Below are positions 23,141-41,392 of a DNA stretch of 64,000 nt, piece after piece. A model generated the notes under the pieces. It made no database searches and was not told where the DNA came from. It was given only the letters and a program-made list of their open reading frames with translations. A program made the translations under genes and the position numbers. Position 1 is the first letter of the stretch. Each line of letters opens with the position of its first letter. Source of the DNA: Megalobrama amblycephala (Eukaryota; Chordata; Actinopteri; Cypriniformes; Xenocyprididae); NCBI RefSeq assembly GCF_018812025.1, contig NC_063049.1:40289503-40353502 (forward strand). Direction: 5' to 3'.

Positions 23141-23520
23141 ATAATAAGTGCATTCATAGGTATGTTGTGTGGGACTTTGTTTACTAATTGCATTGATCAC
23201 TGGTTCACATTCTGTAATCCTTGTTAACATCCAGTCAAATAACATATTAATTTCTTGCATTCCCATAGAAAAAAGATCGGACATCGACCCCACATAGGGC
23301 AAAATATTTCCGTAGCCACAGAGCCACACTGATTATAATGGTATGTTCGATAAATATTATAACATCATTGTTTAAGAAACATGGGGGGAAGAGAATCCGA
23401 CGGCAAACAATCCAGCTGTTAGAATCAGTTCCCCCACCTATATGATGAGAGATGATGATGTAGTGACTTCAAAGATGCTAATTCTATTCTGTGTGAGGAT
23501 GGAGCTTGACCAGCATCAGT

Positions 23521-23710
23521 TTAAAGATTTATTTTTGTCATTTTTGCCTTTTATTATGACAGGACAGTTTGTAAACAGGAAGTGAAGTGGGAAAGAGAAA
23601 GGGGGACGGGATCAGGAAAAGTCCATGAGCCGGGACTTGAACTCAGTTTGCCCAAAGCACAATGCCGCAATATGTCAGCACGCTTCCCATAAGGTTATCT
23701 GCGCCAACCA
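23521..23710 (-). mobile_element. tRNA-derived SINE, first and best copy in the satellite
   Basis: Read on the minus strand, it has an A-box-like segment near the 5' end (other units show TAGCCTCGTGGG), then a B-box-like GAGTTCAAGTCCC, and it ends in an AATAAAAGGCAAAAA-like tail. The repeat ACCAGCATCAGT borders it at 23509-23520 and 23711-23722 and looks like the target duplication. The same segment recurs in the other units, in some with the tail region shortened. The family name is not assigned. Confidence 0.75.
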
Positions 23711-26700
23711 ACCAGCATCAGTGTGATAAATATTAGAACCTCATTGTGCAAGAACCATTGGGGGAACACAATCCAACGGCAAACAATCCAGCTGTTGGAA
23801 TCCGTTCCCCCACCTGTTCGATTAGAGATATTGATGTAGTGGTTTAAAAATGCTGATTCTATTCTGAGAATGGAGCTTAACCAGCATTAGTTAAGATTAG
23901 TAAGATTTATTTTTGGCGTTTTTGCTTTTTATCATAATAGGGAAAAGGGAGGGATGTGATCAAGAAAAGTGCACAAACCAGAACATGAACGCAGCCTCCC
24001 AAAGCACAACAGCACTATATGTCAGCATGCTGCCCATGAGGCTATCGGCTCCACCTAACCAGCATCAGTTTGATAAATATTAGAACCTCATCATTTAAGA
24101 AACATGGGGGCAACAGAACCCGAAAGCAAACAGTCTGGCTGCCAGAATCCGTTCCCCCACCTATATGATGAGAGATGTTGATGTAGTGGCTTAAAAGATG
24201 CTAATTCTATTCTGTGTGAGGATGGAGCTTAACCAGCATAATTTTAAAGATTTATTTTTGCCTTTTATTATGATAGGACAGTATGTAGACAGGAAGCAAA
24301 GTAGGAGAGAGAAAGGGTGATGGGATCAGGAAAAGTACACAAGCCGGGACTTGAACTTGGTTTGCCCAAAGCACAACGGCGCAATATGTCAGCACACTTC
24401 CCACGAGGCTATCGGCACCAACCCACCCGCATCAGTTTGATAAATATTAGAACCTCATCGTGTAAGAAACATGGGGGGAACAGAATCTGACGGCAAACAA
24501 TCCAGCTGTATGATGAGAGATGTTGATGTAGTGGCGGCTTAAAAGATGCTAATTCTATTCTTTGTGAGAATGGAGCTTAACCGTTTTTGCTTTTTATTAT
24601 AATAGGGTATTATGTAGACAGGAAGCGAAATGAGAGAGAGAGGGATGCGATCAAGAAAAGTGCACAAACCGGAACATGAACTCAGTCTCCCAAAGCACAA
24701 CAGCACTATATGTCAGCATGCTGCCCACGAGGCTATCGGTGCCAACTAACCAGCGCCTGTTTGACAAATTTTAGAACATCATTGTTTAAGAAAAATGGGG
24801 GGGACAGAATCTGACGGCAAACAATCCAGCTGTCAGAATCCGCTCCCCCACCTATATGATGAGAGATGTTGATGTAGTGGCGGCTTAAAAGATGCTAATT
24901 CTATTCTGTGTGAGAATGGAGCTTAACCATTTTTGCTTTTTATTATAATAGGGTATTATGTAGACAGGAAGCGAAATGAGAGAGAGAGGGATGCGATCAA
25001 GAAAAGTGCACAAACCGGAACATGAACTCAGTCTCCCAAAGCACAACAGCACTATATGTCAGCATGCTGCCCACGAGGCTATCGGTGCCAACTAACCAGC
25101 GCCTGTTTGACAAATTTTAGAACATCATTGTTTAAGAAAAACGGGGGGGACAGAATCTGACGGCAAACAATCCAGCTGTCAGAATCCGTTCCCCCACCTA
25201 TATGATGAGAGATGTTGATGTAGTGGCGGCTTAAAAGATGCTAATTCTATTCTGTGTGAGGATGGAGCTTAACCATTTTTGCTTTTTATTATAATAGGGT
25301 ATTATGTAGACAGGAAGCGAAATGAGAGAGAGAGGGATGCGATCAAGAAAAGTGCACGAGCCGGAACATGAACGCAGCCTCCCAAAGCACAACAGCACTA
25401 TATGTCAGCATGCTGCCCACGAGGCTATCGGTGCCAACTAACCGGCGCCTGTTTGACAAATTTTAGAACATCATTGTTTAAGAAAAACGGGGGGGACAGA
25501 ATCTGACGGCAAACAATCCAGCTGTCAAAATCCGTTCCCCCACCTATATGATGAGAGATGTTGATGTAGTGGCGGCTTAAAAGATGCTAATTCTATTCTG
25601 TGTGAGGATGGAGCTTAACCAGCATCACTTTAGTGACCAATATCACTTTAAAGATTTATTTTTGCCTTTTATTATGACAGGACAGTTTGTAAACAGGAAG
25701 TGAAGTGGGAAAGAGAAAGGGGGACGGGATCAGGAAAAGTCCATGAGCCGGGACTTGAACTCGGTTTGCCCAAAGCACAATGGCGCAATATGTCAGCACG
25801 CTTCCCATAAGGTTATCTGCGCCAACCAACCAGCATCAGTGTGATAAATATTAGAACCTCATTGTGCAAGAACCATTGGGGGAACACAATCCAACGGCAA
25901 ACAATCCAGCTGTTGGAATCCGTTCCCCCACCTGTTCGATTAGAGATATTGATGTAGTGGTTTAAAAATGCTGATTCTATTCTGAGAATGGAGCTTAACC
26001 AGCATTAGTTAAGATTAGTAAGATTTATTTTTGGCGTTTTTGCTTTTTATCATAATAGGGAAAAGGGAGGGATGCGATCAAGAAAAGTGCACAAACCAGA
26101 ACATGAACGCAGCCTCCCAAAGCACAACAGCACTATATGTCAGCATGCTGCCCATGAGGCTATCGGCTCCACCTAACCAGCATCAGTTTGATAAATATTA
26201 GAACCTCATTGTGTAAGAAACATGGGGGGAACAGAACCCGAAAGCAAACAGTCCGGCTGCCAGAATCCGTTCCCCCACCTATATGATGAGAGATGTTGAT
26301 GTAGTGGCTTAAAAGATGCTAATTCTATTCTGTGTGAGGATGGAGCTTAACCAGCATAATTTTAAAGATTTATTTTTGCCTTTTATTATGATAGGACAGT
26401 ATGTAGACAGGAAGCAAAGTAGGAGAGAGAAAGGGTGATGGGATCAGGAAAAGTACACAAGCCGGGACTTGAACTTGGTTTGCCCAAAGCACAACGGCGC
26501 AATATGTCAGCACACTTCCCACGAGGCTATCGGCACCAACCCACCCGCATCAGTTTGATAAATATTAGAACCTCATCGTGTAAGAAACATGGGGGGAACA
26601 GAATCTGACGGCAAACAATCCAGCTGTATGATGGATTGGATGGCATGTAATTCTATTCTGTGTGATCCCACCTAGAGAGAGAGGGATATGATGAGAGATG

Positions 26701-29700
26701 TTGATGTAGTGGCAGCTTAAAAGATGCTAATTCTATTCTGTGTGAGGATGGAGCTTAACCATTTTTTTTGCTTTTTATTATAATAGGGTATTATGTAGAC
26801 AGGAAGCGAAATGAGAGAGAGAGGGATGCGATCAAGAAAAGTGCACGAGCCGGAACATGAACTCAGTCTCCCAAAGCACAACAGCACTATATGTCAGCAT
26901 GCTGCCCACGAGGCTATCGGTGCCAACTAACCAGCGCCTGTTTGACAAATTTTAGAACATCATTGTTTAAGAAAAACGGGGGGACAGAATCTGACGGCAA
27001 ACAATCCAGCTGTCAGAATCCGCTCCCCCACCTATATGATGAGAGATGTTGATGTAGTGGCGGCTTAAAAGATGCTAATTCTATTCTGTGTGAGGATGGA
27101 GCTTAACCAGCATCACTTTAGTGACCAACATCACTTTAAAGATTTATTTTTGCCTTTTATTATGACAGGACAGTTTGTAAACAGGAAGTGAAGTGGGAAA
27201 GAGAAAGGGGACGGGATCAGGAAAAGTCCATGAGCCGGGACTTGAACTCGGTTTGCCCAAAGCACAATGGCGCAATATGTCAGCACGCTTCCCATAAGGT
27301 TATCTGCGCCAACCAACCAGCATCAATGTGATAAATATTAGAACCTCATTGTGCAAGAACCATTGGGGGAACACAATCCAACGGCAAACAATCCAGCTGT
27401 TGGAATCTGTTCCCCCACCTGTTCGATTAGAGATATTGATGTAGTGGTTTAAAAATGCTGATTCTATTCTGAGAATGGAGCTTAACCAGCATTAGTTAAG
27501 ATTAGTAAGATTTATTTTTGGCGTTTTTGCTTTTTATCATAATAGGGAAAAGGGAGGGATGCAATCAAGAAAAGTGCACAAACCAGAACATGAACGCAGC
27601 CTCCCAAAGCACAACAGCACTATATGTCAGCATGCTGCCCATGAGGCTATCGGCTCCACCTAACCAGCATCAGTTTGATAAATATTAGAACCTCATTGTG
27701 TAAGAAACATGGGGGCAACAGAACCCGAAAGCAAACAGTCCGGCTGCCAGAATCCGTTCCCCCACCTATATGATGAGAGATGTTGATGTAGTGGCTTAAA
27801 CGATGCTAATTCTATTCTGTGTGAGGATGGAGCTTAACCAGCATAATTTTAAAGATTTATTTTTGCCTTTTATTATGATAGGACAGTATGTAGACAGGAA
27901 GCAAAGTAGGAGAGAGAAAGGGTGATGGGATCAGGAAAAGTACACAAGCCGGGACTTGAACTTGGTTTGCCCAAAGCACAACGGCGCAATATGTCAGCAC
28001 ACTTCCCATGAGGCTATCGGCACCAACCCACCCGCATCAGTTTGATAAATATTAGAACCTCATCCTGTAAGAAACATGGGGGGAACAGAATCTGACGGCA
28101 AACAATCCAGCTGTATGATGGATTGGATATGTAACAATCCCACCTATATGATGAGAGATGTTGATGTAGTGGCGGCTTAAAAGATGCTAATTCTATTCTG
28201 TGTGAGGATGGAGCTTAACCATTTTTGCTTTTTATTATAATAGGGTATTATGTAGACAGGAAGCGAAATGAGAGAGAGAGGGATGCGATCAAGAAAAGTG
28301 CACGAGCCGGAACATGAACTCAGTCTCCCAAAGCACAACAGCACTATATGTCAGCATGCTGCCCACGAGGCTATCGGTGCCAACTAACCAGCGCCTGTTT
28401 GACAAATTTTAGAACATCATTGTTTAAGAAAAATGGGGGGGACAGAATCTGACGGCAAACAATCCAGCTGTCAGAATCCGTTCCCCCACCTATATGATGA
28501 GAGATGTTGATGTAGTGGCGGCTTAAAAGATGCTAATTCTATTCTGTGTGAGGATGGAGCTTAACCAGCATCACTTTAGTGACCAACATCACTTTAAAGA
28601 TTTATTTTTGCCTTTTATTATGACAGGACAGTTTGTAAACAGGAAGTGAAGTGGGAAAGAGAAAGGGGAACGGGATCAGGAAAAGTCCATGAGCCGGGAC
28701 TTGAACTCGGTTTGCCCAAAGCACAATGGCGCAATATGTCAGCACGCTTCCCATAAGGTTATCTGCGCCAACCAACCAGCATCAGTGTGATAAATATTAG
28801 AACCTCATTGTGCAAGAACCATTGGGGGAACACAATCCAACGGCAAACAATCCAGCTGTTGGAATCCGTTCCCCCACCTGTTCGATTAGAGATATTGATG
28901 TAGTGGTTTAAAAATGCTGATTCTATTCTGAGAATGGAGCTTAACCAGCATTAGTTAAGATTAGTAAGATTTATTTTTGGCGTTTTTGCTTTTTATCATA
29001 ATAGGGAAAAGGGAGGGATGCGATCAAGAAAAGTGCACAAACCAGAACATGAACGCAGCCTCCCAAAGCACAACAGCACTATATGTCAGCATGCTGCCCA
29101 TGAGGCTATCGGCTCCACCTAACCAGCATCAGTTTGATAAATATTAGAACCTCATTGTGTAAGAAACATGGGGGCAACAGAACCCGAAAGCAAACAGTCC
29201 GGCTGCCAGAATCCGTTCCCCCACCTATATGATGAGAGATGTTGATGTAGTGGCTTAAACGATGCTAATTCTATTCTGTGTGAGGATGGAGCTTAACCAG
29301 CATAATTTTAAAGATTTATTTTTGCCTTTTATTATGATAGGACAGTATGTAGACAGGAAGCAAAGTAGGAGAGAGAAAGGGTGATGGGATCAGGAAAAGT
29401 ACACAAGCCGGGACTTGAACTTGGTTTGCCCAAAGCACAACGGCGCAATATGTCAGCACACTTCCCATGAGGCTATCGGCACCAACCCACCCGCATCAGT
29501 TTGATAAATATTAGAACCTCATCGTGTAAGAAACATGGGGGGAACAGAATCTGACGGCAAACAATCCAGCTGTATGATGAGAGATGTTGATGTAGTGGCA
29601 GCTTAAAAGATGCTAATTCTATTCTGTGTGAGGATGGAGCTTAACCATTTTTGCTTTTTATTATAATAGGGTATTATGTAGACAGGAAGCGAAATGAGAG

Positions 29701-30362
29701 AGAGAGGGATGCGATCAAGAAAAGTGCACGAGCCGGAACATGAACTCAGTCTCCCAAAGCACAACAGCACTATATGTCAGCATGATGCCCACGAGGCTAT
29801 CGGTGCCAACTAACCAGCGCCTGTTTGACAAATTTTAGAACATCATTGTTTAAGAAAAACGGGGGGACAGAATCTGACGGCAAACAATCCAGCTGTCAGA
29901 ATCCGTTCCCCCACCTATATGATGAGAGATGTTGATGTAGTGGCGGCTTAAAAGATGCTAATTCTATTCTGTGTGAGGATGGAGCTTAACCATTTTTGCT
30001 TTTTATTATAATAGGGTATTATGTAGACAGGAAGCGAAATGAGAGAGAGAGGGATGCGATCAAGAAAAGTGCACAAGCCGGAACATGAACTCAGTCTCCC
30101 AAAGCACAACAGCACTATATGTCAGCATGCTGCCCACGAGGCTATCGGTGCCAACTAACCAGCGCCTGTTTGACAAATTTTAGAACATCATTGTTTAAGA
30201 AAAATGGGGGGGACAGAATCTGACAGCAAACAATCCAGCTGTCAGAATCCGCTCCCCCACCTATATGATGAGAGATGTTGATGTAGTGGCGGCTTAAAAG
30301 ATGCTAATTCTATTCTTTGTGAGGATGGAGCTTAACCATTTTTGCTTTTTATTATAATAGGG

Positions 30363-31364
30363 CAGTGGTTCCCAAACTTTTTAGCGTGGAGTACCCCCTG
30401 AAGGCATTACCATCCTTCCGCGTACCCCCTCTCTTCCACTTCGACTGCAGTCACAACTTTACCATTAAGGGACAATATTTGTCCCCTAAATTGATTTTCC
30501 AGTGCATTTTTTTTACCTTTATGAATAACTATAAAATAAATAATGTTTTAAATAAAAATGTTCAATAGAGAAATATGCAATGATGGTAAAACTAAGTAAA
30601 ACTTTTAAATATTAAACTAAAACCGCCAGTAGGTGGCAGCAAGTCACTGTTTTTATGAGTGAGTCATCGAGTCATTCATTCAGTAACTAAGCAAGTGGCT
30701 GTGAATGAATCATTGAATCGACTCTCACAATTCGTTCAAAGCCGCAGAATTGTTTGCGAAACACAGACATGTGTTGTAGTTCTGCTGTGGTTTTCGTTAT
30801 TATTTCATTGCAAAATAGAGTAAATACTGACAGTACTGTGTTTAAAATGTAGGTTTTGTTTTTTGACCTGTTGTATAATAATGTCACGTTTGCAGTCATG
30901 TGGATATTTGGGAACAATTGCATTGTTGCTCGTTATCATCATTAAATACAAGAACTCACACAAGGTATGTTTTTGTACCGGAGAAAGTTTGTCTTAAATC
31001 GAAATTAATTCATTATCTGTGTCTATATTTGTTCTTCATGCGAGTAAGTGTTAAATCCCCACTTTTACAAAGATGCATTATCGTGAACGACAGTAAGTTA
31101 GCGCGATTTAAGGCAGCAGAATCTGCACGCAATCTATCATATGCATGCTGCTTGTGTGGATACAGTTATTTTTGACTGCAAATGATGAGGTAATTTGATT
31201 AAATGTACTGGATTTACGGCATTTTGGCGGTTAGAAATACATGCTCTATTTTAATATTATTTTAATGTAGAATTAAATGAACTACTCAGCATTTTGTTCG
31301 CGTACCCCCTTTTGTCACCTCACGTACCCCCAGGGGTACGCGTACCCCAGTTTGGGAGCCACTG
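30363..31364. mobile_element. Non-autonomous hAT element, 1002 bp, in the satellite
   Basis: The ends are CAGTGGTTCCCAAACT and AGTTTGGGAGCCACTG. An exact 8-bp duplication TAATAGGG flanks it at 30355-30362 and 31365-31372. Removing it restores the satellite unit with the usual 345-bp spacing. It holds subterminal GTACCCC repeats. The short open frames inside show no transposase motif I recognise. Confidence 0.93.
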
Positions 31365-31724
31365 TAATAGGGTATTATGTAGCAGGAAGCGAAATGAGAG
31401 AGAGAGGGATGCGATCAAGAAAAGTGCACGAGCCGGAACATGAACTCAGTCTCCCAAAGCACATCAGCACTATATGTCAGCATGCTGCCCACGAGGCTAT
31501 CGGTGCCAACTAACCAGCATCACTTTGGTAAATATTAGAGCCTCATTGTGTAAGAAACATGGAGGGAACAGAATCCGATGGCAAACAATCCAGCTGTCGG
31601 AATCCACTCCCCCTCCTATATGATGAGAGATGTTGATGTAGTGGCTTAGATGCTGATTCTATTCTGTGAGTGGGTGGAGCTTAACCAGCATCAGTTTGAT
31701 AAATATTAGAACCTCATTATGTAA

Positions 31725-31914
31725 CACCGTGTCTACACCGGACGCGAACGGGACGATGCGACGTGACACAACAAATTCCCGACAGTAAACGGACTCCCCG
31801 TTCTATTTCTGATGTAGTCTAAGTGCTTTGCAACGGTCGGTTTGTCGTATTTAGTGTCGACAGCTTTTAGCGTGAGGCCGACAACTGGATACCCAGTCTG
31901 GTGTAGACACAGTG
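31725..31914. mobile_element. 190-bp Harbinger-like MITE
   Basis: The ends are CACCGTGTCTACACC and GGTGTAGACACAGTG. A 3-bp TAA duplication (31722-31724 and 31915-31917) lies inside a SINE-free satellite spacer. A 3-bp TWA target duplication is typical of PIF/Harbinger elements. Confidence 0.78.
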
Positions 31915-32016
31915 TAAGAAACCTGTGGGGAACAGAATCTGACTGCAAACAATCCAGCTGTCGGAATCCATTCCCCCACCCTCATGATGTGACATGTTGA
32001 TGTAGTGGCTTAACCT
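31915..32016. repeat. Terminal SINE-free satellite spacer
   Basis: It continues the spacer ('aagaaacctgtggggaacag', 'gttgatgtagtggctta') interrupted by the Harbinger-like MITE. It is the right end of the satellite. Confidence 0.75.
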
Positions 32017-32020
32017 TTAA

Positions 32021-32397
32021 AGGCAGGAACACACCAAGCCGACGGTCGGCCGTCGGGCAGTTTTTCTTCGTCGGCCGACTAAGTTTTCTCAGTGTGTTCC
32101 ACACCGTCGGCTGAAGTTGGTCCTCGTCGGCCTTTTTTCGGCCGATTTGAAATGTTGAATCGGCGTCGGAGCTCGTCGGTCCGTCGGGCCATCTGATCAT
32201 TCTGATTGGCTGCTCAGCTACTGAGATATTTAATCTCACGCAGGCGCAGAACTGACGTGCTGCTTGGCCGTCGGCTGTTTAGCGTCGGTTTGGTGTGGCA
32301 GGGCAACTTTGGACACAGACGCCGCCGACGTGAGCCAACCCCGCAGTCTGCTTTCATCGCCAGTACTTCGCCGGCGTCGGCTTGGTGTGCTCTGGCC
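32021..32397. mobile_element. GC-rich TTAA-flanked MITE with cggc-rich subterminal repeats
   Basis: The ends are AGGCAGGAACACACCAAGCC and GGCTTGGTGTGCTCTGGCC, with TTAA at 32017-32020 and 32398-32401. The interior is rich in 'cgtcgg/ccgacg' words and markedly GC-rich for this window. The open frame across it is not a gene. Confidence 0.78.
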
Positions 32398-32401
32398 TTA
32401 A

Positions 32402-33158
32402 GCGTCCTTCATAGAGCAGCCCTTAATGAGTCCTTTGTGGACAAATTTGGGCATGAATGTCACAGGTGTGATCCCCAAAATGTCTTTAAATAAATGTCAT
32501 AACACTATCTTCAATAAAATAAAAACACTCAAATGTATGCAGTTCAGTGTTGTTTTTTAACCTTTATTTACCTCTAAAATTACTATATTTTTCATGTAAT
32601 TTAAAAAAAAAAAAAAAAAAAAAATGTTTTAAATATTCATTCCAGTAAGCTATAACCACAAACATTTGGCATATGTTGGTGACATCTGGTTACATATGTT
32701 GGTATAAAAATAGCAATTACATGAAATATCAATGGACACTATATGGCTGTAGTACTCACTGGCTGCATAGGTTGAAATGTATAAATGTTATAATGTTAAC
32801 AAACTTGACCTCTAAAGTTTTAGATTTTAAATCTGGGTGTCCTGTAAAGAACACATTCAGGGCTTTGCAGAGATACCAAATGTTTGGAGGTTTGACTATG
32901 ACAACAACTTCTTCTTGGTCTTTAAAAATGACTGACATTTATTTAGTGATGCTAAAGATACTTAGGTATTTTAAATGCACTCTTATGGAAATATGATAAC
33001 ATTCTGTAATTTCAAGTTGTTTGTCATATCAACATCTCAGGAAGATGTTATGGGGTTTCTAATCAAAACAAGGCACTGATTTCATACATGTCCACTGAAG
33101 AGGACTCAAGAGGCCCGTTTGAGAGAGGAGTGAAAAGTGAAAACTCTGAGTATGTTAA
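32402..33158. other. Intergenic, nothing recognised
   Basis: AT-rich, with a poly(A) tract at about 32602-32623. No gene recognised. Confidence 0.35.
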
Positions 33159-33370
33159 AGGGTTAGTTCACCCAAAAATGAAAATTCTGTCATTAATTAA
33201 TAATTACCCTCATGCCGTTCCACATCTTCGTGGCAAATTAAGATATTTCTTATGAAATCAGTGAGGTTTTTTTTTTTTTGCTGTCCATAGACAGCAATTT
33301 ACAGTAACCACCACTTTCAAGGTCTAGAAAGGTACTAAAGATATTGTTTAAATAGTTAACATGACTGCAG
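33159..33370. repeat. Half copy of the AGGGTTAGTTCACCC family
   Basis: It begins after TTAA (33155-33158) with AGGGTTAGTTCACCC and shares 'aaattaagatatttc' with the foldback at 50113-50860. Only one arm is present. Confidence 0.6.
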
Positions 33371-34500
33371 TGAAAAAAGAAGAAACACCTGAATATGTAG
33401 TATGTTTTTTGTTCATGTAGTAAGTGTGCATATGGGGAAATGGCAAGTGAAATGATTTAAAATAAATTTCCTATGTTCCGTTGATAATGATCATGTGATA
33501 TAAAAACAACATATGATGATTGTGCCACATTGCAATACCAGCAGGTTTTTTGAGACTTTTGCAAAGCATCAGTGAATCTCAGAAACAATCAACATTTTAA
33601 AAATAGGTCTTGGTGTTGATATTAAATGCAATCATACATTTTTCATTTGATTCATTGCATTGCGTAATTAATACTTTTAGAATAACCATTTTGAGAATAT
33701 TCATTTGAGATTGATTTGGACTTATAATAACAAATACTGTATCAATAATAAAGTTAATGAAGCACATTTTAAAATTATAGTTCCTAAAAAGATATAAAAC
33801 TGAACTTTCTGATCTTTTTTAATGTACTGTATGTATGTATGTTAAATTATTTTGGATTGATGTGGAATATTTATTTAAGTGACATTAAAATTAACACAGA
33901 GAAAAGAGATGCTATTTTTTATTATGACATATATATATATATACATAAAAATGTGACAAGAGTCACATTTTTATGTTAAATCCTATAATATTACTTGGTA
34001 AGTTTCACATATACAAATGGTCTGAAAGGATACCCAGTATCACCCATTTCAAGGCTGAAGATTTACTTTGAAACCTTACAAGGCCTTTCAATCCACAAAG
34101 CAATCAGAACTATGGACATTTATAAAGGAATAAATTCCACTTTTTATTTTTTATCATACATGTATACCCTTTCCTGTTATTTTTTCTTCTTCTTCCTCCT
34201 TAATATGTGATAATTTTTATTGAATATCTTTGATATGAATGCTATCATATAAAATACCTGATGTTAAAAATGTTATTAATGATGCTATGGAAATATCTGT
34301 ATCATTCGAAATGTTTCATGTATGTTTTGTGCCGCATGGTAGCAATCATCCAGCAGATGGCGATAAGATGCTCGGCCGGCAAGATAAGCATGCAGAAGAA
34401 GAAGAAAAGAAAAACACATGTAGGAAGGGTGCTTCATGTTTTCATATGCGATCCACTGTGTGAAATCTCCACTTTGAGGAAAATCACCATATATTAATAG
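33371..34500. other. Intergenic upstream of mettl5
   Basis: AT-rich, with a short hairpin 'aaaaatgtgac|aagagt|cacattttt' near 33947-33975. The open frames around 34240-34500 are not recognisable as protein. Confidence 0.35.
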
Positions 34501-34636
34501 GAAACATCGTAAGATCCCCGTGATGCATCAGTCACGACATCATGATCGTTAGGCGCTTCAGTTAAGAGTCAACCTCATCCGATTAACATTTGCATTAAAT
34601 ATATCAATACAGGCTGATATGAGCTGGATTATCTGA

Positions 34637-40555
<5,919 letters not shown>

Positions 40556-41032
40556 AGGTGTTGGACGGAAAAGGAGTTTGTGTTGCTTTGCAACATTTTA
40601 GTAGGGTTTTTCACTGTTGTACAAAAATAAATTTTATAAATTAACATACTGTATCATTTTTGGGTGGATACCACAGAAATACCAGCACTACTGTAGAAAC
40701 ACTATTGTTGGAACTTTATTCAAATTTGTGCTTTTCACATTTTTGGCAGCATACACAGTTGAACATCATCACAATAACTAAAAACAATAAATTACACATC
40801 ATACATTTTTAGTTAAAATCCTGGGTTCACACAAATACAAAATCATCTAAATAAATACTGATTAAGGAATAAATACACTTAAATCATGTTTAAAATACCA
40901 ATAGAGTTTAGTTTTTTGTTGTAAAATACTAAAAAGTCACTGTGCAAAAAGTGATGTGCTGTAACTGATTGTGCTGTTCAGTGTATATTTAGAAACAACC
41001 CTTTATCATCCAGGACAGATAACAGACAAACG

Positions 41033-41299
41033 CCCTGTCCCAAATGGCTCCCTAAACACTCACGGTCTTCCTACGAGTCTGTGACGTATCGACTGATGGG
41101 AAGAAGTCTGCCGCGGAGCTCGCAAAAGTGTGCATCAAGGGCGCATATTGACCGCAAAGGGGGCGCTCGTGACCCTTCTGAAGCCTAAAATTGACAAATG
41201 GGACACCCTAAGGTCTCGTGGACTTAACGGACACACGCCATTGTAAGTCCACAAGACTGAAAGTGCATAGAAGTGTGAAGTGTGCCATTTGGGACAGGG
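41033..41299. mobile_element. Short inverted-repeat element between mettl5 and klhl23
   Basis: The ends are CCCTGTCCCAAATGGC and GCCATTTGGGACAGGG, an exact 16-bp inverted repeat. The interior is GC-richer than its flanks. The target duplication is not clear. Confidence 0.7.
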
Positions 41300-41392
41300 C
41301 CAAACTGTTTCTCACACATTATCAGTGACTTCACATGTTGAACAAATATAATATCATACTGACATCATCATTCACCAGTTAAGAATTATATA

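Larger units (their letters stand above)
20177..23345. repeat. Tandem array of about four ~690-bp units, each with long inverted arms
   Basis: Units start at 'gactctaggagcgacactga'-like sequence near 20180, 21095, 21795 and 22470. Each holds 'ccaacatcactttgttgaat', 'agcattacttgcttctgt' and a pair of inverted arms, exemplified by GATTGTCTATGATACTTACC and its complement. The arm pairs are 20761-20817 with 21009-21066, 21474-21530 with 21714-21772, and 22141-22197 with 22387-22445. Each pair is separated by about 190 bp. Unit 4 keeps only a right-arm remnant near 23290-23340. Splice-like sites recur in every unit (for example TTTACAG|GAG and AAAG|GTAAGTAAG), but no continuous reading frame runs through. 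Function unknown. Confidence 0.85.
23346..31724. repeat. Higher-order satellite of about 20 SINE-containing units
   Basis: The motif 'tatgtcagca' marks 20 units at 23671, 24018, 24385, 24709, 25055, 25401, 25789, 26136, 26503, 26890, 27276, 27623, 27990, 28347, 28735, 29082, 29449, 29773, 30118 and 31473. Spacing is 324-388 bp, apart from the last step, which holds the hAT insertion. Four subtypes differ after the motif: A 'aaggttatctgcgcc', B 'gaggctatcggctcc', C 'gaggctatcggcacc', D 'gaggctatcggtgcc'. The order is ABCDDD-ABCD-ABCD-ABCDDD. A-to-B is 347 bp and B-to-C 367 bp in all four repeats. Each unit joins a ~180-bp spacer ('gataaatattagaacctca...') to a minus-strand SINE. A SINE-free spacer remains at about 31510-31720. 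Confidence 0.92.

Noticed and set aside
23640..23710. A genuine tRNA gene from the A- and B-box-like motifs
   Set aside because: The segment does not fold as a full tRNA by eye, has a SINE body and tail, and recurs in 20 tandem units.
30365..31513. Open frames of 67-91 codons within the hAT element
   Set aside because: They are short, unrelated to transposase motifs, and run across the element boundary.
32206..32493. A 95-codon Arg-rich open frame
   Set aside because: It lies mostly inside the GC-rich TTAA MITE and its terminal repeats.
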